Assembly: GCA_902786355.1 (NCBI GenBank)
Contig: CADABZ010000012.1
Span: 402-64,401 of the forward strand
DNA: 64,000 nucleotides
DNA from: an uncultured Eubacteriales bacterium
GTDB lineage: Bacteria > Bacillota > Clostridia > Peptostreptococcales > Anaerovoracaceae
Direction: 5' to 3'
Under the pieces are notes generated by a model. The model was not told where the DNA came from and did not search any database. It saw only the letters and a program-made list of their open reading frames with translations. Numbering within the stretch: position 1 is the stretch's first letter; each line of letters begins with the position of its first letter. A program made the translations under genes and the position numbers. Shown piece after piece: positions 15,050 to 23,747 of this stretch.

Positions 15050-15961
15050 ATGGATAGCAACAATAAAGCACAAATCAATTTACATGAGATTCTTCAGCTC
15101 TGTAAGAGTACTTTAAATAATCTCAACAGCAATAACATATTTGTTGCGCTGAGAGAACAGAACAACAATTTCAACAATGCTCTAAATACTATAGAGAAAT
15201 ATCTTCCTGCAGCGGAAAATATACTGGATCAGGATAAAACGGATCTAAGTATAAAAACTGCGACGATATTTCTGATAAATATGTGGTCAAAACTTAAACA
15301 TGGTTGCTCAGTTGCTGATCTGACTAAGGATGACTGGAACAGTATAATGGTTGCTGCAGCAGAGAATGCAGCAATGATAGATCCAAAGGATTATTCCATG
15401 ATGGTGTTTGACCTATATAGGAAATCAATCGCGTTTGCAATTGATCCTATGAGAGAAAATGCATCCGAAACAGCAATAAACAGGCTGGAAGAAATCGTCT
15501 CGTTGATGGAAGAAAACTCTGAGGCGCTGGAAACTGGAAGTATGCCTGAAACCAAGTTTATAGAAGAAAATCTGTGGGTGAGCCTTGAGGCTGTATTTCT
15601 TGTGATGACAGACAGAATGAGCCATACATTGCTTCCTGAAAAAAGGCTGGAACTTGCAGAATCTGTAGGAGCTCTGATATTCCAGAAAATCAGATACAGC
15701 CATTACGAAGAAGAACTGAGCGTGATAGATGAATGTATTACCCATCAGGCTGAACTTGATCAGAGATTGAAAGAACAAATCAATGCCTATATTGATGCTC
15801 TGCATGATGAACTCGATGAGTTCGATGAACTGGTGGAGAAGGCATTCGATACATCAGATTTTCAGAATGCGTTCCGCGGATCTATTCAACTTTCTAAAAA
15901 TCTTGGAGCAGAGAGGATACTGCAGACAAAGCAAGATATAGATGATTATTTCATGTCATAG
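15050..15961 (+). CDS. hypothetical all-helical protein (303 aa)
   Basis: A 303-residue soluble protein, Asn-rich at the start (NNNFNNALNTIEKYL) and predicted almost entirely helical, with acidic patches (LHDELDEFDELVEKAFD). No signal peptide, membrane segment, nucleotide-binding loop or catalytic motif is visible. It begins 10 bases after the coiled-coil membrane protein and uses the RBS AGGTGAGG within that spacer, so the pair is translationally linked. A role as regulator or partner of the membrane protein is plausible by position alone. Confidence 0.6.
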   Translation: MDSNNKAQINLHEILQLCKSTLNNLNSNNIFVALREQNNNFNNALNTIEKYLPAAENILDQDKTDLSIKTATIFLINMWSKLKHGCSVADLTKDDWNSIMVAAAENAAMIDPKDYSMMVFDLYRKSIAFAIDPMRENASETAINRLEEIVSLMEENSEALETGSMPETKFIEENLWVSLEAVFLVMTDRMSHTLLPEKRLELAESVGALIFQKIRYSHYEEELSVIDECITHQAELDQRLKEQINAYIDALHDELDEFDELVEKAFDTSDFQNAFRGSIQLSKNLGAERILQTKQDIDDYFMS

Positions 15962-16045
15962 CAAACTCATTAGTCTATACTTAATGCGTTTAGTCGCAAG
16001 AATCATAAGTAATAATTATTCTTTTTCCTGATATGGAGGTATATG

Positions 16046-16189
16046 ATGTTTAACGAAGATTTCTTCAGAAACTGGAATTATAAAAAGCATGCTAAGTTCT
16101 GCACGGCGGTTTATCTGGGTTTGTACGCTTTTGATATGACAATTTCATATTTCATAGTGAAGAAGCTGCTGGAGAAATTTGATGCCTGA
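16046..16189 (+). CDS. single-pass small membrane protein (47 aa)
   Basis: A 47-residue protein; GGAGG at 16035-16039 fits the ATG at 16046 (an in-frame ATG lies directly before it). The first 15 residues are polar (MFNEDFFRNWNYKKHAK), followed by one hydrophobic span (VYLGLYAFDMTISYFIV) and the charged tail KKLLEKFDA. Its last 8 bases overlap the start of the acylphosphatase gene in another frame, which suggests translational coupling. No family is recognised. Confidence 0.6.
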   Translation: MFNEDFFRNWNYKKHAKFCTAVYLGLYAFDMTISYFIVKKLLEKFDA

Positions 16190-16469
16190 TATGGACCGCA
16201 TCATCAGAAAACATATCGTCTGCTATGGCTGGGTGCAGGGTGTCGGATTCAGATACCGTGCCAGGCATGCCGCTGATCTGTATGGTGTGACCGGCTGGGT
16301 AAGAAATGACCTTGACGGTTCTGTTACTATGGAGGTGCAGGGGACAGAGGCGCAGATAGATAACGTGATCATAGCGATAGAGAGAGGTTCGTATGTGCGT
16401 ATCGAGCGCATGGACGTCAGAACAGTCCCGGTTGTTGAGCATGAAAGAGACTTCCGGACAGTAGGATAG
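16182..16469 (+). CDS. acyP: acylphosphatase
   Basis: A 95-residue acylphosphatase, which hydrolyses acyl-phosphates such as acetyl phosphate or carbamoyl phosphate. The family signature is intact: GWVQGVGFRYRAR (about residues 14-26), with the phosphate-binding Arg at the GFR position, and GVTGWVRNDLDGSV (about 31-44), with the catalytic Asn. Length is typical. The ATG at 16182 follows GGAGAA at 16171-16176; a TTG at 16179 is less likely. The start overlaps the small membrane protein gene. A second small membrane gene follows. Confidence 0.95.
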   Translation: MPDMDRIIRKHIVCYGWVQGVGFRYRARHAADLYGVTGWVRNDLDGSVTMEVQGTEAQIDNVIIAIERGSYVRIERMDVRTVPVVEHERDFRTVG

Positions 16470-16494
16470 AAGGGTAGAAAAGAAGTTTAGGCAA

Positions 16495-16746
16495 ATGATA
16501 AAAGACAAGAAAACTGCTTTTGCAATATACGTAGTACTGTTTGTAGTATTATGGAACATCGCAGAGATCCTGTGGAGGACAATTACCGGATCAGGCAGTG
16601 ATGCCGCAGGCGTTAACATAGCCATACCGCTGGTAGCAGCGATAGTAACAGGATATCTGTTCTTTATCGCAAGGAATGTGAGCATAAATGATGAACTGGA
16701 GGAAGCCAGGAAGACTGAAGTCGATGGGATATACCAATGTTATTAA
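16495..16746 (+). CDS. small two-helix membrane protein (83 aa)
   Basis: An 83-residue protein with two hydrophobic spans, about residues 8-28 (TAFAIYVVLFVVLWNIAEIL) and 41-61 (NIAIPLVAAIVTGYLFFIA), and an acidic C-terminal tail ELEEARKTEVDG. It resembles small uncharacterised membrane proteins common in Clostridia; no function is known. The RBS is weak (GAAAAGAAG, 15 bases upstream). It follows the acylphosphatase by 25 bases and may share its transcript. Confidence 0.65.
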   Translation: MIKDKKTAFAIYVVLFVVLWNIAEILWRTITGSGSDAAGVNIAIPLVAAIVTGYLFFIARNVSINDELEEARKTEVDGIYQCY

Positions 16747-16807
16747 CATGGGCGGCATCAATAATTATAAAGGCGAAATGGAACGCTGATCCGAAAGGGA
16801 TGATCGC

Positions 16808-17380
16808 ATGGAATTAAAAGAACTTCTTGAAAGGTTCAACCGCGGAGATACGATCGGCGAAGATGCTGAGGTTCTCCTTGCAATGAGGGAACAGATCATT
16901 TCCAACCGGAGATATCTGTTTGAGCTCAACAATCAGTGGCATGAGCCGGATGAAATAACTGAATTATTCGCCCTGATTACCGGAAAGGAGCCGGGAGAAG
17001 GCTTCAGGATCAATCCACCGTTCTTTACGGATTTCGGAAAGAATATAACGATTGGCAAAAATGTATTTATCAACGCCGGATGCAAATTCCAGGATCAGGG
17101 CGGCATCACGATAGGAGACCGGACGTTCATCGGACACAACGTTGTGCTGGCTACACTGGACCATGACCTAGATCCTGACAAGAGACTTCTTATGCATCCT
17201 GCGCCTATAACTATAGGTGAAAATGTGTGGATCGGCTCCAGTGTTACGGTAACAAGAGGGGTGACAATAGGAGACAATTCTGTTATCGCGGCAGGTGCAG
17301 TCGTCACCAGAGATATACCGGCCAATGTTGTTGCGGGTGGCGTTCCTGCCAGAGTGATAAAGCATCTGAACGAAAAATAA
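16808..17380 (+). CDS. maltose/galactoside O-acetyltransferase-like hexapeptide enzyme
   Basis: A 190-residue left-handed beta-helix acetyltransferase of the LacA/Maa family, which transfers acetyl from acetyl-CoA to sugar hydroxyls. The N-terminal helical cap is followed by hexapeptide repeats such as ITIGKNVFINAGCKFQD and ITIGENVWIGSSVTVT. The catalytic His lies in the segment LATLDHDLDP (about residue 117), where the family has N/D-H-x-x-D. The C-terminus GGVPARVIKHL is the usual acetyl-CoA lid. The RBS AAAGGGATG precedes the ATG, and a terminator follows at 17402. Sugar specificity cannot be read from the sequence. Confidence 0.92.
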   Translation: MELKELLERFNRGDTIGEDAEVLLAMREQIISNRRYLFELNNQWHEPDEITELFALITGKEPGEGFRINPPFFTDFGKNITIGKNVFINAGCKFQDQGGITIGDRTFIGHNVVLATLDHDLDPDKRLLMHPAPITIGENVWIGSSVTVTRGVTIGDNSVIAAGAVVTRDIPANVVAGGVPARVIKHLNEK

Positions 17381-17401
17381 TAATTGAATGAGTAACGAAA
17401 T

Positions 17402-17438
17402 GCGGGGAATTGCATTGAGGCGATCCCCTGCTTTTTTT
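17402..17438 (+). terminator. Rho-independent terminator
   Basis: GCGGGGA pairs with TCCCCTGC (one bulge) across an 11-base loop, followed by seven T residues; it ends the acetyltransferase gene. Confidence 0.75.
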
Positions 17439-17479
17439 GTGAAAAATCCATCATAGAGAAATTCGAACGAAAAGCTGTG

Positions 17480-17509
17480 TTGTACATCATTTTCGATGGT
17501 CAATATAAT
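17480..17509 (+). promoter_or_regulatory. predicted promoter of the SMP-30/SDR operon
   Basis: TTGTAC at 17480-17485 and a perfect TATAAT at 17504-17509, 18 bases apart. The spacer contains ATTTTCGATGG, nearly the same sequence (ATTTTCGATTG) that occupies the spacer of the promoter at 27051-27078, a possible shared operator. Confidence 0.5.
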
Positions 17510-17566
17510 TTAGACATGATCACTCAGTCAGTTATTCCAACAAGCAAAATATCAAGGAGAACAGTA

Positions 17567-18532
17567 ATGAGTAACTCTAACAACACACTGGTATACGGAC
17601 CTGAGGACAAGATAGCGCCGATTCCGGCTAACGAAGCTGCAGTACAGACAATCGTAGCAGAGCCATGGCTCAAGGTTGAGCAGACATGCTTCAGCGACCT
17701 TGAGGGAACAAATTTTGACAGAGAAGGAAATCTCTGGTTTGTAGAGGCAGGCGGCCCTGCAAGCAAGCTTCACAAGGTCAACTGCGACACTAAGGAAGAT
17801 GTTGTAGTCTTCGAGGATCCTGAGAAGAGAGCAATGTCGGCTGTTAAGCCTCATAAGAATGGCCGTCTCTTCATCCCTAGCGTAGGTCCTGTATTCGAGA
17901 GCGGATATGTATTCTCATGCAATCCTGACGGAACAGACTATAAGGTCGAGCTTGAAGGACCTATCGTAGACGATATGTGCTTCGATTCCAAGGGTGGATA
18001 TTACTATACACACATGCACGGCAGCGTAAGCGATCCTGACGGCGGAGTATACTACGTAGCTCCTGATGGAAGCGTAACGCCTCTCCTCGACAAGCTCTGC
18101 TGCCCTAACGGCGTAGCACTGTCCAAGGACGAGAAGACAGTATGGATCACAGAGTCCACATCAATGAGACTTCTCAAGGTCACACTTACAGGAGAGGGTC
18201 CTACAAGCATCGCTCCGTTCGCTGTAAACGTTCCTTATTATTTCACAGGCGGCGGCGTATGCGATTCATGCGAGATCGATGATGACGACAACCTGTACGT
18301 ATCAATGTACAGCCAGGGCAGAGTAATGGTCTTCAACAAGAACGGCTGGCTCATCGGACAGATCCTGATGCCAGGCAGAGAAAACGGAGACAACCTCGGC
18401 GTTACACATACTGCAATTCGCCCGGGAACTAACGAGATATACATCTGCTGCAACGATGCAAAGAACGGCGCATGGATCTTCAAGGCTCACGCTTTTGCCG
18501 GAGCAAGCATGTCCAGCTACCAGTTCAGATAA
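17567..18532 (+). CDS. SMP-30/gluconolactonase-like beta-propeller protein
   Basis: A 321-residue cytoplasmic protein (no signal peptide) of the SMP-30/gluconolactonase/LRE-like fold. The start at 17567 is set by AAGGAGA 9 bases upstream. Family features include EGTNFDREGNLWFVEAGG (about residues 46-63), DDMCFDSKGGYYYTH, CCPNGVALSKDEKTVWITES (about 181-200) and the GGVCDSCEIDDDDNLYVS block, which supply metal-binding Glu, Asn and Asp positions. Members hydrolyse lactones or related esters with a divalent metal. It leads a run of SDR, zinc-ribbon and transporter genes, so a lactone- or ester-opening step in that pathway is plausible (inference). Confidence 0.85.
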   Translation: MSNSNNTLVYGPEDKIAPIPANEAAVQTIVAEPWLKVEQTCFSDLEGTNFDREGNLWFVEAGGPASKLHKVNCDTKEDVVVFEDPEKRAMSAVKPHKNGRLFIPSVGPVFESGYVFSCNPDGTDYKVELEGPIVDDMCFDSKGGYYYTHMHGSVSDPDGGVYYVAPDGSVTPLLDKLCCPNGVALSKDEKTVWITESTSMRLLKVTLTGEGPTSIAPFAVNVPYYFTGGGVCDSCEIDDDDNLYVSMYSQGRVMVFNKNGWLIGQILMPGRENGDNLGVTHTAIRPGTNEIYICCNDAKNGAWIFKAHAFAGASMSSYQFR

Positions 18533-18609
18533 TAATAAAATCAGGGAAAACGGGACAAAAACAGATCAGATATTAAAATCCAATGGTAATAAATTAGGAG
18601 GAAAATACC

Positions 18610-19395
18610 ATGAAGGAAAAAATTCTTGACGGAAAGATCGCTCTTATCACCGGAGCAAGCTACGGAATGGGTCTTGATATGGCTAAGGTCTTCGCAAGAG
18701 AAGGCGCTAATATCATCATCACAGCAAGAGGCGAGAAGAGACTGAACCAGGCTCTTGAGAAGGTTAAAGAATGTCTCACAGAAGGAAGACGCGCTATCGC
18801 TGTTCCGGCAGACGTAACTTCCGCTGAGGATACAAAGCATGTATATGATGTTATCGAGAAGGAATTCGGAGATCTCGATATCCTGCTCCACAATGCAGGC
18901 AAGGGCGAGATGGAAGTAATCGATGACGTTCAGGAAGACCACATGATGGAGACTCTCAACATCAACCTCGCAGGACCGATCCGTTATGCACAGCAGGCAC
19001 TTACAAGATTCTTCCTGCCTAAGAAGGAAGGCAGAATCATCTTCATCTCTTCAGTAAACGGCAAGAAGCCTTGTGCCGGTACAGTTTACTGCGCAACCAA
19101 GGCTGGTGTTAACAACCTTGCACTGAACCTTGCTTTCAGAACATGGGATACAAACATCACAGTAAATGCTGTAGCTCCTGGAGCAACTATTACACCTGCA
19201 CACCTTGCTAACCTCAGAGGAGAGCAGGACGGCGGCGAGAAGTGGCTCGAGTACTCCGGCCCATACTTCAACTATCAGGTTCCTGACACAACAGGCTTCG
19301 ACCAGGCTAATGCATGCCTCTTCCTCGCAAGCAACATGGGTCAGTGTGTAACAGGACAGGTTATCCAGGTCTGCAACGGCAGCTACCTCGGCTAA
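18610..19395 (+). CDS. SDR-family oxidoreductase
   Basis: A 261-residue classical short-chain dehydrogenase with TGASYGMG (residues 14-21), HNAG in place of NNAG (94-97), Ser148, Tyr160 and Lys164 (YCATK), and a PG motif near 190. The Arg in the segment ITARGEKR after the second strand suggests NADP preference. A strong AGGAGG RBS sits 9 bases upstream. It follows the SMP-30-like gene by 77 bases and precedes the zinc-ribbon mini-gene, all in one direction. The substrate is probably the same hydroxy/keto compound handled by the surrounding Fe-ADH and OYE-type enzymes, but is not identifiable. Confidence 0.92.
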   Translation: MKEKILDGKIALITGASYGMGLDMAKVFAREGANIIITARGEKRLNQALEKVKECLTEGRRAIAVPADVTSAEDTKHVYDVIEKEFGDLDILLHNAGKGEMEVIDDVQEDHMMETLNINLAGPIRYAQQALTRFFLPKKEGRIIFISSVNGKKPCAGTVYCATKAGVNNLALNLAFRTWDTNITVNAVAPGATITPAHLANLRGEQDGGEKWLEYSGPYFNYQVPDTTGFDQANACLFLASNMGQCVTGQVIQVCNGSYLG

Positions 19396-19447
19396 TTGAA
19401 GGCTGACAGATAAGTCTACAGTTTCTGAAGAATAAAGGAGAATAGAA

Positions 19448-19648
19448 ATGGCAGATAACAATCGTTTTGCAGAGATCACCAAGAAGTGGATGACTTGCGA
19501 TGTAGAAGAACTCAAGGCAGCAATTGCTGAGAGAGGCCGCAGGGTAAGATGCCCTGAGTGCGGAGCAGTAGCTAATTCCCTTGATACAGTAGTTATTTAC
19601 TGCGACAAGTGTGGACTCAGACTCGAGCTGGATCCATACTGGAAGTAA
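19448..19648 (+). CDS. zinc-ribbon mini-protein (66 aa)
   Basis: A 66-residue protein with two Cys pairs, CPEC (about residues 35-38) and CDKC (about 52-55), spaced as in zinc ribbons or rubredoxin-like knuckles; the N-terminal 33 residues form a charged helix (EITKKWMTCDVEELKAAIAE). The RBS AAGGAG lies 9 bases before the ATG. It sits between an SDR and a terminator within the catabolic cluster, close enough to the SDR (52 bases) to be co-transcribed. It may bind zinc or iron and act as an accessory or small-metabolite-binding subunit; no named family is assigned. Confidence 0.75.
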   Translation: MADNNRFAEITKKWMTCDVEELKAAIAERGRRVRCPECGAVANSLDTVVIYCDKCGLRLELDPYWK

Positions 19649-19687
19649 TAAGAACATTTCCATATAACCACATATTAATACCATGCA

Positions 19688-19720
19688 GAAGGCGGCCTGA
19701 GGAGTGAAGGCCGTCTTTTG
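19688..19720 (+). terminator. Rho-independent terminator
   Basis: AAGGCGGCCT pairs with AGGCCGTCTT (one wobble) followed by TTTTG; it closes the SMP-30/SDR/zinc-ribbon operon. Confidence 0.75.
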
Positions 19721-19910
19721 TTATACCGGGATCGCTGCGTGAGGTCATGATCGAAAGAATCCATGATGGTAAAAGCACAATACAAGATTTCGATTTTGGC
19801 CATAGAATACCCGTGTTGGATTAGCCGCGAGGAGACAGTTAAAATTCAAACAAAGAGAGTGATCATATACAAACCGTTGCATTTCAAACTTTTCTGACAA
19901 GGAGAAAATC

Positions 19911-21140
19911 ATGAGCGTTTCTGACAACAAGATAAACGCAGGGAAAGGATTGGGTACTCTGGTAATAGGAGTTCTTTCACTGCAGCTGATCCAGCAGATC
20001 TCTTTCGCAATGGCGCCGGCTTTTGCAGACTTTGCCAAGTACTGGCCGGACATCCCTTACAACAGGATCCTGATGCTCCAGACATTCGGATATCTCTGCA
20101 TCATCCCGACATCGATCCTCGGCGGAGCGATAGCCGGAAGTAAGGTCAAATACAAGACACTTTCACTGATATCCATCATCCTCGTACTCTTCGGTGTGAT
20201 CCCGTTCTTCTATCATGAGAACTTCTACTTCGTACTTGCTACAAGAGCTATCGTAGGATGCGGTATCGGTCTCACCTTCGGAACAGCATCGGCTGTTATC
20301 ACATTCCTCTTCAGCGGCAAGATGAGAGGCCGCATGCAGGGCGTAGCTACAATAGTACTCACATGCTCAGGCGTTGTGTACTCGTTCGTAGGCGGACTGC
20401 TCTGCGCTAAGAATGTGCACTTTGTATGGCTGATCCACCTGTTCATGATCATCCCGCTGGTACTCGTTGTACTCTTCCTGCGTGAGCCAACCAAAGAGGA
20501 GCTTGCAGCAGCTGAAGCAGAGACAGCCAGCACAGAAGTTTCCACTAAGCCAGACTATAACTGGAGAGCAACACTTATCCCGTTCGTATTCGGAGCTTTC
20601 ATGATGCTTCCTTATGCAGTAGTTCTCAACATGTCAGCAATCGTTGACTACAGAAGCCTCGGAAGTGCGGCAGTATCCGGAACCATAGGCGCTTTCTACA
20701 CCGTCGGCGGACTCGTAGCAGGCGTAGCTGTAGGACCTATCTACATGAAATTCAAGAAATTCTCCGTTCTCGTAGCAGTAGCACTCATGGTAGCCGGAAT
20801 GGCATGTGCAGGATGGGGAGCCAACGTACCGATGCTCTGCATCTCGGAATTCCTTGTAGGTCTCGGCACATTCGTACTTCACCCGGTATGCGTACGTGAC
20901 TGCAACGCTATCGTATCACCTAAGGGACTTATGTTCTGCGGCGGACTGTTCGGCGGAACATGGAACGCAGGAGCGTTTATCACAGGTTTCCTGATCACAC
21001 TTGCCAACAACATCGGCGGCGATGCTCCATACATCCCTATCCAGTACTTCACATTCGCTGCGATCATTGCAGGCGTAGTATGGCAGATCTTCAGAGCTAT
21101 GAGACCTAAGGCTCAGGAAGAAGCCGGCATCTATAAATAA
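19911..21140 (+). CDS. MFS transporter
   Basis: A 409-residue major facilitator permease with twelve predicted membrane helices in two six-helix halves joined by an acidic loop (EEELAAAEAETAS region, about residues 195-215). The helix 4-5 region contains RAIVGCGIGLTFG and the cytoplasmic loop after it has GKMRGRMQG, similar to the MFS signature A loops. It imports or exports an organic solute by ion coupling; the family resemblance is to Firmicutes permeases found beside SDR and OYE genes. The RBS AAGGAG precedes the ATG by 9 bases. The next gene, a second MFS, starts 12 bases after its stop, so the two are co-expressed. Confidence 0.9.
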   Translation: MSVSDNKINAGKGLGTLVIGVLSLQLIQQISFAMAPAFADFAKYWPDIPYNRILMLQTFGYLCIIPTSILGGAIAGSKVKYKTLSLISIILVLFGVIPFFYHENFYFVLATRAIVGCGIGLTFGTASAVITFLFSGKMRGRMQGVATIVLTCSGVVYSFVGGLLCAKNVHFVWLIHLFMIIPLVLVVLFLREPTKEELAAAEAETASTEVSTKPDYNWRATLIPFVFGAFMMLPYAVVLNMSAIVDYRSLGSAAVSGTIGAFYTVGGLVAGVAVGPIYMKFKKFSVLVAVALMVAGMACAGWGANVPMLCISEFLVGLGTFVLHPVCVRDCNAIVSPKGLMFCGGLFGGTWNAGAFITGFLITLANNIGGDAPYIPIQYFTFAAIIAGVVWQIFRAMRPKAQEEAGIYK

Positions 21141-21152
21141 AAGGAGGGCACT

Positions 21153-22406
21153 ATGAGCAGCAAAGAACTGACCAGAAAGTATTCGACCATAGGTCTTGTG
21201 ACAGCCATGCTCCTGATGTTCTCCTGGACAGGAATGGGCTGGAACGCACTTGGAACATACTCAGTATTCGTTGTTGAATCCTTCGGATGCACAACGGCAC
21301 AATTCATGACAATATTTACGATCCTCAGTATCGTAAACACAATAGTAAGCTTCACAGTGTACGGAACCTGCATGGAGAAGTTCGGTACACGCAAAATGAT
21401 AGGATTCGGCGGTGCGTTTGTAACGATCGGATTCATCATCTTCGGAATGTCACAGTCCATACAGTTCATGTGGTTCGGAGCATTCGTCTTCGCATTAGGT
21501 CTGGCATTCGTAAATATCAATACATTCAATGTAATGATAACTACATGGTTCAAGAAGAACACTGCGAAGTATACAGGAATCGGACAGGCCTTCGGACCGG
21601 CTTCCGGAGCAGTATTCAACACACTCTGGGGAATCGTTATCGTATCGATCGGCTGGAGGATCCCGTTCTACATCAGTGCAGCTATTTCTGCAGCAGCTAC
21701 TGTAATAATCGTGATGCTTTACAGAGAGCCTTCTGAGGTAGGCTGCAAAGCCCTGGGTCAGGAGGAACTCGAAGCTGAGATGGCTGCAGCTGCAGGCACT
21801 GAAAAAGTATCGATCGAGACAGGCGGAACATTCGCTGAAGCACTCCGCTCGCCGAGAGCATGGATGCTTGTGATCGGATATGCTCTTGCAGGTATCTGCG
21901 ATTACGGACTCCTCGGCAACTATGCACTTATAGCAGCATCACACGGATATGCTGATCAGGCGGGATTCATCATGGGATTCAGCTGGCTGGCACAGGTGTT
22001 CAGTTTCATCATCCTCGGATGGATCTGCGATAAGTGGGGCAGCAGATGGGCAGTAATTCTCTGCTTCGTTCTGGTAACATTCGTAGCCCTCGTTTATCTC
22101 AGAAGCGATGTTCCGGCAGGGCTCGTATATGCATGCGGAGCATGTCTTGGATTCGCTGACGGAGCTGTACAGATGCCGATGGGCGCAACAACAAGAGAAG
22201 TTCTCGGTACTAAGGAATTTGCCAAGAAGATGGGCCTTGTAGGAGGCGGCTGCTTCTTCGGAGTTTCCTTCTCGACAGTTATCGTCGCAGCTATGTATGA
22301 CGCAACAGGATCATATAATTCATCCATGGTAATGATCATCGTGCTTGCAGTTATCACTTCTGTACTGTTCTTCATAGCAGCTAAGCCGAGATACATGACC
22401 AGATAA
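21153..22406 (+). CDS. MFS transporter, second of tandem pair
   Basis: A 417-residue major facilitator protein with twelve membrane helices and the loop motif GTCMEKFGTRKMIGFGGAF between helices 2 and 3, matching the GxxxDRxGRR signature. It is unrelated at close range to the MFS just upstream but shares size and orientation. The AGGAGGGC RBS lies in the 12-base gap. Two carriers in tandem might serve substrate uptake and product export, or form a two-gene system. A Fe-ADH gene follows 86 bases later with its own RBS. Confidence 0.9.
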   Translation: MSSKELTRKYSTIGLVTAMLLMFSWTGMGWNALGTYSVFVVESFGCTTAQFMTIFTILSIVNTIVSFTVYGTCMEKFGTRKMIGFGGAFVTIGFIIFGMSQSIQFMWFGAFVFALGLAFVNINTFNVMITTWFKKNTAKYTGIGQAFGPASGAVFNTLWGIVIVSIGWRIPFYISAAISAAATVIIVMLYREPSEVGCKALGQEELEAEMAAAAGTEKVSIETGGTFAEALRSPRAWMLVIGYALAGICDYGLLGNYALIAASHGYADQAGFIMGFSWLAQVFSFIILGWICDKWGSRWAVILCFVLVTFVALVYLRSDVPAGLVYACGACLGFADGAVQMPMGATTREVLGTKEFAKKMGLVGGGCFFGVSFSTVIVAAMYDATGSYNSSMVMIIVLAVITSVLFFIAAKPRYMTR

Positions 22407-22492
22407 TAAACAGATAATAAACAGATCAGATACAGATTTCTTATTCACTATAACTACGAAAAATAACATCAACGGAAAGGAGACCGATCAGG

Positions 22493-23671
22493 ATGGACGG
22501 ATTCAGATTTGATGTACAGACAAGCGTTTATTACGGACGCAACGCTCTTCAGGAGCATCAGGATATATTTGACAACTTCGGAAAAAAGGCTGTTATCGTT
22601 ACAAGCCAGTTTATCGAGGGATATGAGAACATCGGACTTAAGGACGTTAAGGCTCTGTTCGACGAAAGAGGAATTGAGTATAAGGTAATCGATTATACAA
22701 TTCCTAATCCGCCGGTTGAGAACATCGAGCAGATGTATGAAGATACCAAGGATTTCGATTTTGACTTCGTCATCGGTATCGGCGGAGGCTCATCACTCGA
22801 CGCAGCAAAGGCACTTGCACAGCTCACAGACTGGAGAAAGGATGATCCGGAAAAGAGCGCAGTTGACATCTTCTTCGGAAACGGCAGACCTTTTGACAAC
22901 TACAAGAATATGTGCAGGATCCCTGTGATCACCATGCCTACAACCGCAGGTACAGGTTCAGAGGTAACAGGCGGCGCCGTTCTTACAAGAAATGACATCC
23001 ACACCAAGATCGCTATGAATCAGTGGCTGTATCCTGAGGTTTCCTTCGTAGACCCTAGATATGTAGAGCATTCACCGCTCTTCCTGCTCGATACAGGAGT
23101 CATCGATGCACTGGCACACGGTGTTGAAGGTGCTATCCGTCAGAAGGATCACATCTATGCTGCATCCAACATCATGAACGAAGGTCTCTCCAAGATCGCA
23201 TTCAAGCTGTTCGCTGAGTTCAAGGACAACCTTCTGAACGATACTCTGACAGCAGAGGATTATGACAAGATCTCATGCGCATCCATGATCCAGGGCGTTG
23301 CATTCATGCAGTCATGCACATGCATCCCTCACGGACTCGGATACCCTCTGTCCCACTACTATGATGTATGCCACGGACTTTCATGCGGCATCTTCCTCGG
23401 AGAGTGGCTCAAGAACTTCAAGGACCAGTCTCTCGTACAGGAAGTAGTAGAAGACTGCGGATTCAAGAACTCCGATGAGTTCGCTGACTATGTAAGAGCA
23501 CTCACTAACCGTGACGTAGAACTCGAAGTCACCGATGCTGAGATCCAGGAGTGGACAGACGCATTCATGAAGCAGCAGGTATGGAGACTCGAATCCAATC
23601 CTGAAGAACTCACAAGAGAAGATATCTATACTATCTACAGAAGAGCCCTTGCAAAATATATCAAGGACTGA
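22493..23671 (+). CDS. iron-containing alcohol dehydrogenase
   Basis: A 392-residue group III alcohol dehydrogenase. The NAD-binding GGGS motif is at 97-100, TTAGTGSEVT at 150-159, and all four iron ligands of the family are in place: Asp205, His209, His280 and His294. It interconverts an alcohol and an aldehyde or ketone with NAD(P)H in the cytoplasm. It is roughly half identical to the Fe-ADH encoded at 24765, showing duplication within the cluster. The RBS AAAGGAGA lies 13 bases before the ATG. A hairpin terminator separates it from the hydrolase gene downstream. Confidence 0.93.
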   Translation: MDGFRFDVQTSVYYGRNALQEHQDIFDNFGKKAVIVTSQFIEGYENIGLKDVKALFDERGIEYKVIDYTIPNPPVENIEQMYEDTKDFDFDFVIGIGGGSSLDAAKALAQLTDWRKDDPEKSAVDIFFGNGRPFDNYKNMCRIPVITMPTTAGTGSEVTGGAVLTRNDIHTKIAMNQWLYPEVSFVDPRYVEHSPLFLLDTGVIDALAHGVEGAIRQKDHIYAASNIMNEGLSKIAFKLFAEFKDNLLNDTLTAEDYDKISCASMIQGVAFMQSCTCIPHGLGYPLSHYYDVCHGLSCGIFLGEWLKNFKDQSLVQEVVEDCGFKNSDEFADYVRALTNRDVELEVTDAEIQEWTDAFMKQQVWRLESNPEELTREDIYTIYRRALAKYIKD

Positions 23672-23686
23672 TCGTAAAGATTTTAA

Positions 23687-23721
23687 AATCCGGACCTGCA
23701 GACAGAGCAGGCCCGGATTTT
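23687..23721 (+). terminator. Rho-independent terminator
   Basis: A 13-bp stem with one mismatch (23687-23699 with 23707-23719) ends in a TTTT run; it lies between the Fe-ADH and the hydrolase gene. Confidence 0.65.
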
Positions 23722-23747
23722 GTGCAATTAATCAGGAGGACCTGACA

